DNA of 64,000 bases from Acetatifactor muris. Its GTDB lineage: Bacteria; Bacillota; Clostridia; Lachnospirales; Lachnospiraceae. The first letter of the stretch is position 1. Every line of letters begins with the position of its first letter. The translations under genes and the position numbers were made by a program. The stretch lies in assembly GCF_024623325.1 (NCBI RefSeq), contig NZ_JANJZD010000017.1, positions 1 to 64,000 of the forward strand. The letters are read 5' to 3'. A model generated the notes under the pieces. The model saw only the letters and a program-made list of their open reading frames with translations, had not been told where the DNA came from and searched no databases. This document shows, piece by piece, positions 7,838 to 15,368 of this stretch.

Positions 7838-9091
7838 ATGGAAAATCAAAATGCTTACAGTAAACCGGTGACCCTGGGGAACATTCTCAAATTTGCTGTT
7901 CCCACCATAGCCATGTCGGTATTTATGTCTTTTTACACCATGGTTGACGGGCTGTTTGTGTCAAATTTAATCGGGACACAGGCCTTGTCGGCCATCAACC
8001 TGACAGCGCCGGTGATCCAGTTGGTGACTGCTATCTCCACCATGCTTGCCACAGGCGGCAGCGCAGTGATTATGAAAAAGATGGGAGAGCATAAGGAAGG
8101 AGAGGCCAGGGAAGATTTCACGTTTCTGATTTTGGTCAATGTGATTGTGGGTCTGGTGATGTGCATTCTGGGATATGCCGTCATGGACAGCATTTTCGGA
8201 AGCCTGGAGGTGTCCGGGGAGGTGGCGGGCTACTGTACCGCGTATCTGGGCCGCTATCTGCTGTTTACCATCCCCATTCTGCTGATGAACAACTTTACCC
8301 TCTATATGATTGCCTCCGAGAAGGCAGCCCTTTCCCTGGTCTGCTCCGTAACGGGAGGCGTGCTGAACATGGTACTGGATTATGTTTTCATCGCCGTTTT
8401 TGACCTGGGAATCGGCGGAGCGGCCATGGCCACTGGTCTGGGGTATTCCGTGACAGCCCTGGTGGGCCTGTTTGTATTCAGCAGCAGGAAAAGTCTGCTC
8501 CATTTTACAAAGCCTGCCTTTCGCTTCAAAGTCCTTGCAGGCGCGGCATCCAACGGCTGCTCCGAAATGGCCACCGCTCTGGTCACGGGCATCATCACCA
8601 TGATGTTCAACTGGACCATGCTGCATTATGTGGGGGAAAACGGTGTTGCCGCCGTGACGATTATCATGTACGTCCTTATGTTTGCCAGTTCCCTTTATAC
8701 CGGCTATTCTTATGGCGTTGCGCCCATGATCAGCTATTACTATGGGGAGAAAAATCAGGAAAAACTGAAAAAACTGGTGTCCGTATTTGCCCGCCCGGAC
8801 AATCCGGTTTATGAACTGGCCGTAACCGGAAACCAGATATGTACCCTTGCGCTGTTCTTCATCGGGTTCAATATCTTTGCCAGCGGAATGTTTACGGCGC
8901 TGTCCAACGGGATGATTTCCGCAGTCCTGGCCTTTTCACGCTCCTTTGTGTTTATGCTGATAACCATGTTGGTGCTTCCCGCTCTGCTGGGGGTCAATGG
9001 GATCTGGCTTGCCACGCCTGCCGCGGAACTGATGGCGCTGTGCCTGTCTGTATTTATGTTTTTGAAATATCGGAAACGGTATCAATATTGA
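7838..9091 (+). CDS. MATE family multidrug/sodium efflux transporter
   Basis: This 417-residue membrane antiporter starts at ATG 7838 after AAGGAG. MATE features are TLGNILKFAVPTIAMSVFMSFYTMVDGLFVSN at the N-terminus, LTAPVIQLVTAISTMLATGGSA, and MISYYYGEKN in the second half. It would export drugs or metabolites in exchange for ions across the cytoplasmic membrane. It looks about 30 residues short: after EKLKKLVS the sequence goes straight to VFARPDNPVYELAVTG, whereas relatives as I remember them have another membrane helix between. An in-frame deletion of one helix is suspected, so activity is uncertain. The MerR-type promoter upstream implies drug-induced expression. Confidence 0.9.
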   Translation: MENQNAYSKPVTLGNILKFAVPTIAMSVFMSFYTMVDGLFVSNLIGTQALSAINLTAPVIQLVTAISTMLATGGSAVIMKKMGEHKEGEAREDFTFLILVNVIVGLVMCILGYAVMDSIFGSLEVSGEVAGYCTAYLGRYLLFTIPILLMNNFTLYMIASEKAALSLVCSVTGGVLNMVLDYVFIAVFDLGIGGAAMATGLGYSVTALVGLFVFSSRKSLLHFTKPAFRFKVLAGAASNGCSEMATALVTGIITMMFNWTMLHYVGENGVAAVTIIMYVLMFASSLYTGYSYGVAPMISYYYGEKNQEKLKKLVSVFARPDNPVYELAVTGNQICTLALFFIGFNIFASGMFTALSNGMISAVLAFSRSFVFMLITMLVLPALLGVNGIWLATPAAELMALCLSVFMFLKYRKRYQY

Positions 9092-9098
9092 GGACCTT

Positions 9099-9734
9099 TC
9101 AGACAACATGCTCTTTGTGGTATTGGATAAATTCGTCCTTTGAAAAATCCCGCAGGCATCCATACTCCGCTAAAATGAGATGAATCAGCGCAGCGGTTCT
9201 CGCCTGGGTGTTGATGCTTTTTGCGGGATTAAATTCAATGTCCGTAAAGGTATTGTAGGTTGAAATTGCCTGGATTTCTTCTGCATTCAGGGATTCTCTT
9301 ACGGCGGCAATGTAGATAAAATCGTAGAATACGGTTTTGGGAACCAAAGGGAAGTCCTGGCCCTGATAACGAAACACGGTCAGACTGCCGGAATTTTGGA
9401 GCCGTTGGTCCCGCTTTGCCTCCTTCGGCGATACTTCAAGCAAATCCAAATAGGGACCGCCGTTCTCAAAGACTTTGGCGCTTTGGAAGATATTCTCAAG
9501 GGTATGGCTGTTCAGAGTGAGACGAAATGCGCTTAACTTTGTCCCTATGGATGCCGGACTCTTGGTGCTGATTTCCAGGGGCCTGGAGTGGGCGTCTGCG
9601 CTCAAAATTGCATTGTGCAGACTTTCTATGGATTTCTGCTTTTGGGATAGCGAAAAACCGGGGAACCATTCAAAAGAATATATTTTGGTGATAACTTTTC
9701 CATGGTCAATGTTGAATGCAGGACGTTCGGCCAT
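9099..9734 (-). CDS. NADAR-family antitoxin (DarT1-associated type), orphan
   Basis: The 211-residue protein starts at ATG 9732-9734 behind GGAGGTG. Landmarks are FEWFPGFSLSQKQKSIESLH, LEISTKSPASIGTKLSAF, ENIFQSAKVFENGGPY and DIEFNPAKSINTQARTAALI. I recognise these from the NADAR proteins paired with DarT1 (DUF6977 in some annotations). Those antitoxins remove ADP-ribose that DarT1 places on guanine in DNA. No DarT1-like ADP-ribosyltransferase flanks it: the upstream neighbour is the His/Cys repeat gene and downstream is MATE. It may be a decayed toxin-antitoxin pair, a solitary anti-phage decoy, or a house-cleaning NADAR enzyme. Confidence 0.72.
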   Translation of the reverse strand: MAERPAFNIDHGKVITKIYSFEWFPGFSLSQKQKSIESLHNAILSADAHSRPLEISTKSPASIGTKLSAFRLTLNSHTLENIFQSAKVFENGGPYLDLLEVSPKEAKRDQRLQNSGSLTVFRYQGQDFPLVPKTVFYDFIYIAAVRESLNAEEIQAISTYNTFTDIEFNPAKSINTQARTAALIHLILAEYGCLRDFSKDEFIQYHKEHVV

Positions 9735-9881
9735 AACACACCTCCAATGATAGTAGGTTTCGGCCCTGTGAGATTTTTCATATGGCTGTCCGGATCACAG
9801 GGGATTTTGTATATCTTTCTGCAAAGAAACCGCCTGCATATACGGTTGTATGTATACGCAGGCGGTTTGCAAAAACATTCG

Positions 9882-11015
9882 TTAATGGTGACCGCGTCTA
9901 TGGCCGGATTGATGATGCCCGTTTCCTCCATGGCTGTGCTCGCCGGTTTGTGCGCAACCGGAAACACCGCAGGAATTATGGGTATGACTGCTCATGTCCG
10001 TGCAACCAGAAATGCCGCAGGAGTTATGGGTATGACTGCTCATGTCTGTACAACCGGAAACACCGCAGGAATTATGGGTGTGGCTGCTCATATCTGTGCA
10101 TCCCGCTACGCCGCAGTTATGATACCCATGACCGTCATCAGCAGAGTGGGGATAGCAGTACTGGCCGTTATGCATGTGAGCAGAAGTTTCGGTACATCCC
10201 GCAACGCTGCAAGTGCCGTGGCTGTGTTTACCGGTCTGTGTACAGCCGTCAATGCCGCAAAGTCCGTGTGCGTGAGCAGCTTCCAGAGTGCAACCCGCTA
10301 CACCGCAGTTGTGATATCCATGACCGTCATCCGCAGAGTGGGGATAGCAGTACTGGCCGTCGTGCATGTGAGCAGCTGTTTCGGTACAACCCGCAACGCT
10401 GCAGGTGCCGTGGCTGTGCTCACCGGTCTGTGTACAGCCGTCAATGCCGCAGGCGCCGTGGGTGTGTTCGTTTTCCAGAGCGCAACCTGCTACACCGCAG
10501 TTATGATACCCATGACCGTCATCAGCAGAGTGGGGATAGCAGTACTGGCCGTTATGCATGTGAGCAGAAGTTTCGGTACATCCCGCAATATTGCAGGTGT
10601 CATGGCTGTGTTCACCGGTCTGTGTACAGCCGTCGATGCCGCAGGCGCCGTGGGTGTGTTCGTTTTCCAGAGTACAACCTGCCACACCGCAGTTATGATA
10701 CCCATGACCGTCATCAGCAGAGTGGGGATAGCAGTACTGGCCGTTATGCATGTGAGCAGAAGTTTCGGTACATCCCGCAACGCTGCAAGTGCCGTGGCTG
10801 TGTTGGCCGGCCTGGGTACAGCCGACAATTCCACAAAGGCCGTGTTGATGTACTTCTGTCTGTGTGCATCCCAAAACCGTGCAGGTAACATTCATTTGAT
10901 TTTCCTGTGCAGTACCCTGGACTTCCGGGGAACTTTGGTTTACTGCATAGGAGACAATACTGCCTGTTACCATGGCAATGGATACGAACGCAATGGCTGA
11001 TAAGATTTTTTTCAT
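9882..11015 (-). CDS. Secreted His/Cys-rich repeat protein, probable metal binder
   Basis: The 377-residue protein has a signal peptide (MKKILSAIAFVSIAMVTGSI, cleavage likely after SYA, residue 24). From residue 45 on it is built of sixteen copies of a 16-residue unit of the form C-x3-GC-x5-HxH. Four of the units carry a 16-residue insert, QYCYPHSADDGHGYHN. The C-terminus is His/Gly-rich (HGGNGHHQSGHRRGHH). Regularly spaced Cys and His pairs suggest zinc, copper or nickel binding outside the cell. I know no named family with this repeat. Start: ATG 11013-11015 with GGGAGAGG upstream. No metal transporter is adjacent. Confidence 0.85.
   Translation of the reverse strand: MKKILSAIAFVSIAMVTGSIVSYAVNQSSPEVQGTAQENQMNVTCTVLGCTQTEVHQHGLCGIVGCTQAGQHSHGTCSVAGCTETSAHMHNGQYCYPHSADDGHGYHNCGVAGCTLENEHTHGACGIDGCTQTGEHSHDTCNIAGCTETSAHMHNGQYCYPHSADDGHGYHNCGVAGCALENEHTHGACGIDGCTQTGEHSHGTCSVAGCTETAAHMHDGQYCYPHSADDGHGYHNCGVAGCTLEAAHAHGLCGIDGCTQTGKHSHGTCSVAGCTETSAHMHNGQYCYPHSADDGHGYHNCGVAGCTDMSSHTHNSCGVSGCTDMSSHTHNSCGISGCTDMSSHTHNSCGVSGCAQTGEHSHGGNGHHQSGHRRGHH
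9885..10883 (-). repeat. 48-bp units in 192-bp higher-order tandem repeats
   Basis: The coding repeats of the His/Cys protein are also strong DNA repeats. The basic unit is 48 bp. Blocks of three units plus a 48-bp insert make 192-bp super-repeats that are nearly identical between copies (compare 10100-10290, 10290-10480, 10480-10670, 10670-10860). Such an array can shrink or expand by recombination, so copy number probably varies among strains. Short-read assemblies may collapse it. Confidence 0.85.
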
Positions 11016-11070
11016 TTCCACCTCTCCCTGTTCAAAATGCAATTTGAGTGTAAGTTTTCATTTTAAGGAT

Positions 11071-11099
11071 ACTATAGCATACAAAGCCCTTAAAATCAA
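11071..11099 (-). promoter_or_regulatory. Promoter of the His/Cys repeat gene
   Basis: On the reverse strand TTGATT (11099-11094), a 17-bp spacer and TATAGT (11076-11071) lie about 55 bp upstream of the ATG at 11015. Confidence 0.6.
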
Positions 11100-11163
11100 G
11101 GTTTTCCAGTTACTAAGCAAGTAAATTTATGCGTCCGTATTTGGACAAAATTTAGTGTTTCTA

Positions 11164-11192
11164 TTGACATTGACGGAAAAGAAATCTATAAT
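11164..11192 (+). promoter_or_regulatory. Perfect-consensus sigma-A promoter
   Basis: TTGACA (11164-11169), a 17-bp spacer and TATAAT (11187-11192) match consensus exactly. The expected start near 11199 precedes the FMN-riboswitch-like segment by about 20 nt, the normal arrangement for a riboswitch leader. Confidence 0.8.
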
Positions 11193-11216
11193 GGGGAACA
11201 ACAACCGAATAGAATG

Positions 11217-11243
11217 AATATCTTCAAGGCAGGGTGAAATATT
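11217..11243 (+). ncRNA. FMN riboswitch remnant (5' part of aptamer)
   Basis: ATATCTTCAAGGCAGGGTGA (11218-11237) followed by AATATT closely fits the 5' strand of the FMN (RFN) aptamer, whose usual form is ATCTTCGGGGCAGGGTGAAATTCCC. The remaining conserved RFN segments (CCGGCGGT, GCCCGCGAGC, GATTTGGTG...AAGCCGACAGT) are absent from the next 100 nt. A hairpin with a T-tract and then a riboflavin-transporter-like gene follow, exactly where an FMN switch would act. I read it as a riboswitch that lost its aptamer core. Confidence 0.6.
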
Positions 11244-11315
11244 CTGATCATATGCACTTTTTTGCCTATCTGTTCAAAGCTTTGTTGACATTTTTCAATA
11301 CACCTTAAAATTGCA

Positions 11316-11356
11316 GCACCGAAAGGCATTCCATTGCTTTTGGGTGTTCATTTTTT
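11316..11356 (+). terminator. Leader terminator hairpin
   Basis: A 13-bp stem (11316-11328 with 11335-11347, one mismatch near the middle and wobble pairs) with a TTCCAT loop is followed by TTTTTT at 11351-11356. It lies between the riboswitch remnant and the RBS of the transporter gene. It is therefore probably the old expression platform; without an aptamer it would act as a constitutive attenuator. Confidence 0.7.
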
Positions 11357-11370
11357 AAGAGGTATTTTCT

Positions 11371-11907
11371 ATGAACAGTTAAAATGAAGAAACTCACAAC
11401 AGCAGGTATGCTCTGCGCCTTTGCCTATGTGGCTGCCGTAACTGGACGTATTCCGCTTGTACTCTTTTTGAAATACGATCCAAAGGATATTATCATTGCA
11501 ATTGGGGGATTGATTTTCGGTCCGCTCACATCCTTTTCCGTGGCATTAATTGTTTCTTTGGTGGAGATGTTTACCATCAGCGAAACCGGTATTCTGGGTT
11601 TCCTGATGAATGTTATTTCAAGCTGTTCCTTTGCGTGTACCGCTGCATTTGTTTACAGGAAAAAACCAGACGATCAGGAGTTGTTATCGGGCTGTTTTGC
11701 GGGTGGGGGTGCATGGTCCTGGTAATGCTGTTTTGGAATTATTTAATCACCCCTGTTTATATGGGCTATCCAAGGGAGGCGGTTGCCGAATTGCTGATTC
11801 CGGTTTTCCTTCCTTTTAACTTGATGAAAGGCGGCCTAAATGCGGCGTTTACGATGATTTTATATAAACCTGTGGTTACAGCTTTCAGATGCGCTCATTT
11901 ATTATAG
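11371..11907 (+). pseudogene. Riboflavin ECF S-component (RibU-like), frameshifted
   Basis: RibU-type sequence is split across frames. The first part (from ATG 11384) reads KKLTTAGMLCAFAYVAAVTGRIPLVLF and continues to AFVYRKK. The second part (to 11907) reads SGVVIGLFCGWG, NYLITPVYMGYPREAVAELL and FLPFNLMKGGLNAAFTM. The shift lies at an A6 run near 11660; one more A would restore the frame as RKKTRRSG. A second lesion is likely at the start: AAGAGGT (11357-11363) is placed for ATG 11371, but that frame stops after three codons. Intact RibU is a membrane vitamin-binding subunit that works with the shared ECF module. Confidence 0.8.
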
Positions 11908-12214
11908 AAACTTATTATAGAAACGAAAATGTACTCTGCTCCCGGAATTGCAGGCAGACTGCGTGCCAAGAGAAGGAGCAGTCACAGGATACCGCAGGCA
12001 GATGCTGCCACATGTTCCCCGGTACAATGGAGCCCAGACAGCGCGCATGCCGAGAAGCATACCCCATGAAGCGTTTTGTCAAGTGCTTTTTTGAGTTATT
12101 GACGCCTTTTGAAGTCCTGTTGCGTAACGTTCCATTCTGTTCTTTGGGAGAGGTCGGGGGGCGGGGGCAGTAAACTAACCAAATAAATTGGAATTTTGCT
12201 GGAGGAATAATAAA
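11908..12214. other. Intergenic stretch without supported gene
   Basis: About 300 bp between the RibU remnant and the next start. A 94-codon frame at 11889-12173 has no ribosome site. TTTGTCAAGTGCTTTT (12075-12090) closely resembles TTTGTCAAGTGTTTT beside the transposase at 274-288, perhaps a trace of the same kind of mobile element. A G-rich tract lies at about 12150-12170. Nothing else is supported. Confidence 0.5.
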
Positions 12215-12475
12215 GTGATTTCGTTGCAAGAGATAGATTTTTCCAATCGAAATTTTTGGGTGGGCTACATGGCAACTTCTTTCCCGACTGCTTTGGATGA
12301 AGAAACAGATATGTCATTGACCGAACTCATGACAGAAAACGGAATGCGTGATACAAGTTGGTGGGATAATTTTACAAAATATTATGATGGGGGCGGAACA
12401 AACAGAGTGTATCAACATATCCTTCCATCAAAGCATCGGATATTGAAAATCTGGAAATTGATTTGCCACCGATAG
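12215..12475 (+). pseudogene. Truncated ORF of unrecognised family
   Basis: A GTG at 12215 follows a strong GGAGG (12201-12205) and opens an 86-residue frame beginning VISLQEIDFSNRNFWVGYMATSFPTALDE, with SLTELMTENGMRDTSWWDNFTKYYDGG further on. The first ~60 residues look like real protein. From about 12400 the frame overlaps an hsdS remnant read in another phase, so the C-terminus has evidently been replaced. I do not recognise the family. Confidence 0.45.
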
Positions 12476-12690
12476 AGGAACAGAAGAAAATAGCGTCTGT
12501 TTTGTCAGGTCTGAGAAGAAAAATGGCATATAATGTAGCTGTAAACGGGAATTTACTGTTACGGGCTAATCGCTTTCTGGGGTCTCGCAGGTTTCCAAAT
12601 ATTCCGACAACAGAACCGAAGATGGATTCAATCGCAATGCCCGGTCGTATTCTGCACCATCGCCATCAGGCGGAGCCTGTTCTACATTGA
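12388..12690 (+). pseudogene. Type I restriction specificity subunit (hsdS) fragment
   Basis: Frame 12388-12690 reads STYPSIKASDIENLEIDLPP then IEEQKKIASVLSGLRRKMAYN. This is the end of a target-recognition domain followed by the conserved coiled-coil helix of HsdS subunits. There is no start, no first recognition domain and no hsdR or hsdM nearby. The homology ends near 12565, where the 3' end of the reverse-strand DUF4303 gene begins, so the two were joined by recombination. Confidence 0.75.
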
Positions 12691-13132
12691 TGACCACGCA
12701 TTCCCGCTCTTTCCTGGTTCCAAACAATCCGGAAGCATCGAGCCTTTTCATAGCCTCCTCCATAAGTTCAATCCGCACTTTCCACTCAGTCTCATATAGT
12801 TCATCATCGGATAATTTACTTGCCCTTTGATCCAGCAATGCATCCACTTCACCAAAAAACTCATCGTAACCATAAACAGCATATGGAGAGTCTGCGCTAT
12901 CCCATTTCCACCAGCTCTTGTCCTCATCAGTTATCTGCTGTTCCTTTATGGATTTTTCCAAGGATTCGTAAGACCATGCTGAAATATAGGGGTGCATTCC
13001 CTCATCAAATACAAATACATAAAAATAAAAATGTTCTTTGGTTGTTTCTTTCAGAGACAGAAACGCCGCTCTGGCAGCGGTTATAAGAGCTTCCATTAAT
13101 TCCTCATTATCTTTTTCAGTACACATATCCAT
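12566..13132 (-). CDS. DUF4303 family protein
   Basis: The 188-residue protein from ATG 13130-13132 (AAAGGA upstream; a second ATG lies two codons in) contains LMEALITAARAAFLSLKETTKEHFYFYVFVFDE, HPYISAWSYESLE and DEDKSWWKWDSADSPYAVYG. This is the DUF4303 pattern. Members are small cytosolic proteins often found near toxin-immunity loci; no biochemical function is known. The gene looks intact although both flanks are decayed sequence. It may have arrived with the recombination that cut hsdS. Confidence 0.8.
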   Translation of the reverse strand: MDMCTEKDNEELMEALITAARAAFLSLKETTKEHFYFYVFVFDEGMHPYISAWSYESLEKSIKEQQITDEDKSWWKWDSADSPYAVYGYDEFFGEVDALLDQRASKLSDDELYETEWKVRIELMEEAMKRLDASGLFGTRKERECVVINVEQAPPDGDGAEYDRALRLNPSSVLLSEYLETCETPESD

Positions 13133-13225
13133 CTTGTCCTTTCTTTTTATAAATCTCGATTTGTCATTGCTTATTATATATCCCTTTTCCCAAACATGAA
13201 AGCAACTTTTCACACTTCCTGTTTA

Positions 13226-13560
13226 TCAAAGCGGAATTTGAACAGGGCAGCAACAAGCCGCTGGTTTTATGCTGTCCTCTGTATCTCTGCCAATATGTCC
13301 GTTTTCAATGGCGGAGATTCGGATATGCCTGCTGTAATGCCGTAAAACCTCGTCCACGGCTTCTGGCTCTCTGCTGGTCGCCCGGACAATCGTTTCATAG
13401 GGCAAAAGATTCGGATTCCGGCCGTACTCCGGCAGCATCCGTACACTTCCCCGATTTCCTGTTGTGTATAATCCCCGAAAAAGTAAAGGAAAATGCCGTG
13501 AATTAATGTCAGTTCTTTCAGTATTAGGTTAGTTTTGAACGAACTGCATGGCTGAAAAAA
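13226..13560 (-). pseudogene. Fused remnants of a sigma factor and an HTH_16 protein
   Basis: On the reverse strand, FLYFFGDYTQQEIGEVYGCCRSTAG (about 13540-13430) is the region-4 end of the small sigma factor carried by Tn916-like conjugative elements. In a second phase it runs into NLLPYETIVRATSREPEAVDEVLRHYSRHIR (13226-13438), the start of the helix-turn-helix protein that normally follows it. Neither part is complete and the junction is out of frame. This is a scar of a conjugative element's regulatory module. Confidence 0.65.
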
Positions 13561-13624
13561 GACACAGGGCAGGAGCTGTGCAGTTTTATACATTCCGGGA
13601 CGAGTGCGGAAGGTGATTGGATTC

Positions 13625-13662
13625 GTAAAAATTACAAATATATAGGCCAGGCCTGCTATAAT
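13625..13662 (+). promoter_or_regulatory. Island promoter A with GTAA-N3-TTAC box
   Basis: GTAAAAATTAC (13625-13635) lies 21 bp upstream of TATAAT (13657-13662), with GGCCTGC just before the -10. No good -35 hexamer is present. The same layout occurs at three other places in this island. It precedes the DUF6809 gene by about 70 bp. Confidence 0.65.
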
Positions 13663-13729
13663 AGACACCAGGCATCAGAAATTGATTATTGCCGGCATAC
13701 CAATCAGATGAGACGAGGAGGAATGTGAC

Positions 13730-13963
13730 GTGGAAGGGTATTTTACGGACGCGATCTATATCCGCAGGGCTGCGGGAAAATCGCCGGAACTGGAACTGCG
13801 GGAAAAACATCTGTACGCAGAGCTGGCAGCCCGTATCTCCGGTGAGGAGTATCTGCGGATAGAGGAAGAACTGAACCATTTTTATGACGAATTGGGAAAA
13901 GAGCTGTTCAACAGAGGGTTTATGGAGGGGATCCGTTTTCTTCTGAAATGCTTATCTCAATAA
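13730..13963 (+). CDS. Small DUF6809-like protein
   Basis: A 77-residue helical protein starts at GTG 13730 after GAGGAGG (an ATG just upstream is out of frame). Sequence such as YIRRAAGKSPELELREKHLYAELAARISGEEYLRIEEELNHFYDELGKELFNRGFMEGIRFLL, with a charged helix and a closing F-x3-GF-x2-G-x-RFL segment, resembles DUF6809 proteins of Lachnospiraceae mobile elements. Function is unknown. It is convergent with the XRE regulator and driven by island promoter A. Confidence 0.65.
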   Translation: MEGYFTDAIYIRRAAGKSPELELREKHLYAELAARISGEEYLRIEEELNHFYDELGKELFNRGFMEGIRFLLKCLSQ

Positions 13964-14010
13964 CCCAGAAGGCTCTGTGAAGTGATTTTCCTACATTTCC
14001 AGGCGGAATT

Positions 14011-14367
14011 TTAGTTTTCCCCTTTTCCGTCCTGGAAGGAATTCTCGTCCAGATGGCGAAACATAAGCTTCACCATGTTGACGGCCAACGCTTTCTGTGA
14101 CTTTGTCCTGCCGGCCAGTAATTGACGCAAAATCAAATATTCCGCATCCTCATCCGGAATAACGGAATCGGAAAGCAGGTAATCCACTGTGACGCCTAAC
14201 CGGTTGGCCACCGCCACCAGATTATCCAGGGTCAGGCTGCGCTCACCGCGTTCAATCTGCCCGATATATGCCATGGAGAGGTTTACATCTTCCGCTAACT
14301 TTTCCTGTGTAAGATTCAGTTTCAGACGTTCTTCCCGGATACGCCTGCCCAATGGTCGCTGCACCAT
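14011..14367 (-). CDS. XRE-family transcriptional regulator
   Basis: The 118-residue protein starts at ATG 14365-14367 behind TTGGAGG. Residues 7-65 form a lambda-repressor-type helix-turn-helix: LGRRIREERLKLNLTQEKLAEDVNLSMAYIGQIERGERSLTLDNLVAVANRLGVTVDYLL. The C-terminal half is helical and probably dimerises. It is transcribed away from the clpP-like operon and sits between two GTAA-N3-TTAC promoters, so it is the obvious candidate regulator of the island. Whether it binds that box or the AGTAT dyad in its own leader is unknown. Confidence 0.9.
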   Translation of the reverse strand: MVQRPLGRRIREERLKLNLTQEKLAEDVNLSMAYIGQIERGERSLTLDNLVAVANRLGVTVDYLLSDSVIPDEDAEYLILRQLLAGRTKSQKALAVNMVKLMFRHLDENSFQDGKGEN

Positions 14368-14387
14368 AGAATTCCTCCAATGCTTAT

Positions 14388-14406
14388 AGTATACCCCAAT
14401 CATACT
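14388..14406 (-). promoter_or_regulatory. Possible XRE operator
   Basis: AGTAT (14388-14392) and ATACT (14402-14406) form a dyad with a 9-bp gap. It overlaps the best -10 candidate (TATACT, reverse strand) of the XRE gene, the usual place for autorepression. The arms are short, so this is tentative. Confidence 0.35.
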
Positions 14407-14530
14407 AAAAGCTAATATTTTGTGTAATCTGCACAACGCATTATTTTTCTATGCTGTATGTTACATTTACTTTCAGGATAGGTGAAAAAGGAATCGGACA
14501 GCACAGGGGATTCCCTGGTACAGACAGATC

Positions 14531-14569
14531 GTAATTTTTACAAATGCCCGGATCGGCATCTGATAGAAT
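14531..14569 (+). promoter_or_regulatory. Island promoter B with GTAA-N3-TTAC box
   Basis: GTAATTTTTAC (14531-14541), a 22-bp gap and TAGAAT (14564-14569) lie about 100 bp upstream of the ClpP-like gene. Layout matches promoters A, C and D. The long divergent gap to the XRE gene (14368-14665) holds no other supported gene. Confidence 0.65.
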
Positions 14570-14665
14570 GGCATTACAGTTACGGAAGCCCGCCTGCAAA
14601 CCTTTATGCCCGGTTTTGGTTAGAGGCCGGGATGATGCGGAACTAAAAATAGGAGGAACAGACTT

Positions 14666-15262
14666 ATGTACATCTCAAACGAAGCAAGAATCATCAGGGA
14701 ATCATCCCACGGCTACGACCTCATTCCCATCCAGGATGAGATGCTGTCCCACCGGGAGGTGGAGTTGGTGGGAGAAGTGGACGCAGCCTCGGTGAATGCC
14801 CTGATCCGTCAGCTGCGCTACCTGCAGCGGCAGGACCCGGAGGGACAGATCACCCTTTTCATCAACAGCCCCGGCGGCAGCGTGGATAGCGGCATGGCAC
14901 TCTACGATGTGATGCAGGCGGTGAGCTGCCCCATCCGGACGGTCTGTGTGGGGCTGGCGGCCTCCATGGCGGCGCTGCTCTTTGTATCAGGGAGCAGGCG
15001 GGATATGCTGCCCCACAGCCGCATCGTGATCCATGACCCGCTGATCGTCCAGACCGGCGGCAGCGCCCTGAAGCTGAAAGCGGTCAGCGATGACCTGATG
15101 GAGACCCGGCAGATTATTGCCAGGGTCATCTCGGAACACTCCGGCAAAACCCTGGAGGAAGTTCTGGCCAAAACAGCCACTGACAGCTATTTCCGGGCGG
15201 AGGAGGCCGTGGAGTTCGGCCTGGCGGACCATATTATCACAAGCCTGGCAGAGGGCTGTTAG
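14666..15262 (+). CDS. ClpP-type serine protease subunit
   Basis: The 198-residue protein has the full ClpP fold and catalytic triad: Ser100 in GLAASMAALL, His123 in RIVIHDPL and Asp173 in TATDSYF. It also has the FINSPGGSV oxyanion strand. Normal ClpP forms a tetradecameric barrel fed by AAA+ unfoldases (ClpX/ClpA). The start ATG 14666 follows AGGAGG. It heads a gene series with a VirD4-like ATPase and three unknowns, far from any clpX, so it is probably a specialised paralogue of the mobile island. The divergent N-terminus (EARIIRESSHGYD) may alter partner choice. Length is normal. Confidence 0.9.
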   Translation: MYISNEARIIRESSHGYDLIPIQDEMLSHREVELVGEVDAASVNALIRQLRYLQRQDPEGQITLFINSPGGSVDSGMALYDVMQAVSCPIRTVCVGLAASMAALLFVSGSRRDMLPHSRIVIHDPLIVQTGGSALKLKAVSDDLMETRQIIARVISEHSGKTLEEVLAKTATDSYFRAEEAVEFGLADHIITSLAEGC

Positions 15263-15368
15263 GTTATGGAGGAACCCGTCGGCGCGGGAAGGAAAACGGA
15301 CATCACCGGGGCACATCCTTTATAAAACGGAAAAAAGCGCAGAGGAATTTCAGAAGGGAGAAGAAAGC

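Noticed and set aside
9702..11000. Long + strand frames (up to 432 codons) opposite the His/Cys repeat gene
   Set aside because: They are shadows of the repeat array. The reverse frame has a signal peptide, a ribosome site, a promoter and meaningful Cys/His periodicity.
274..12090. TTTGTCAAGTG-Y-TTT motif at 274-288 and 12075-12090 as the two ends of one mobile element
   Set aside because: Same orientation, not inverted, and flanked by unrelated sequence; too short to define an element. Noted only as a possible trace of related insertions.
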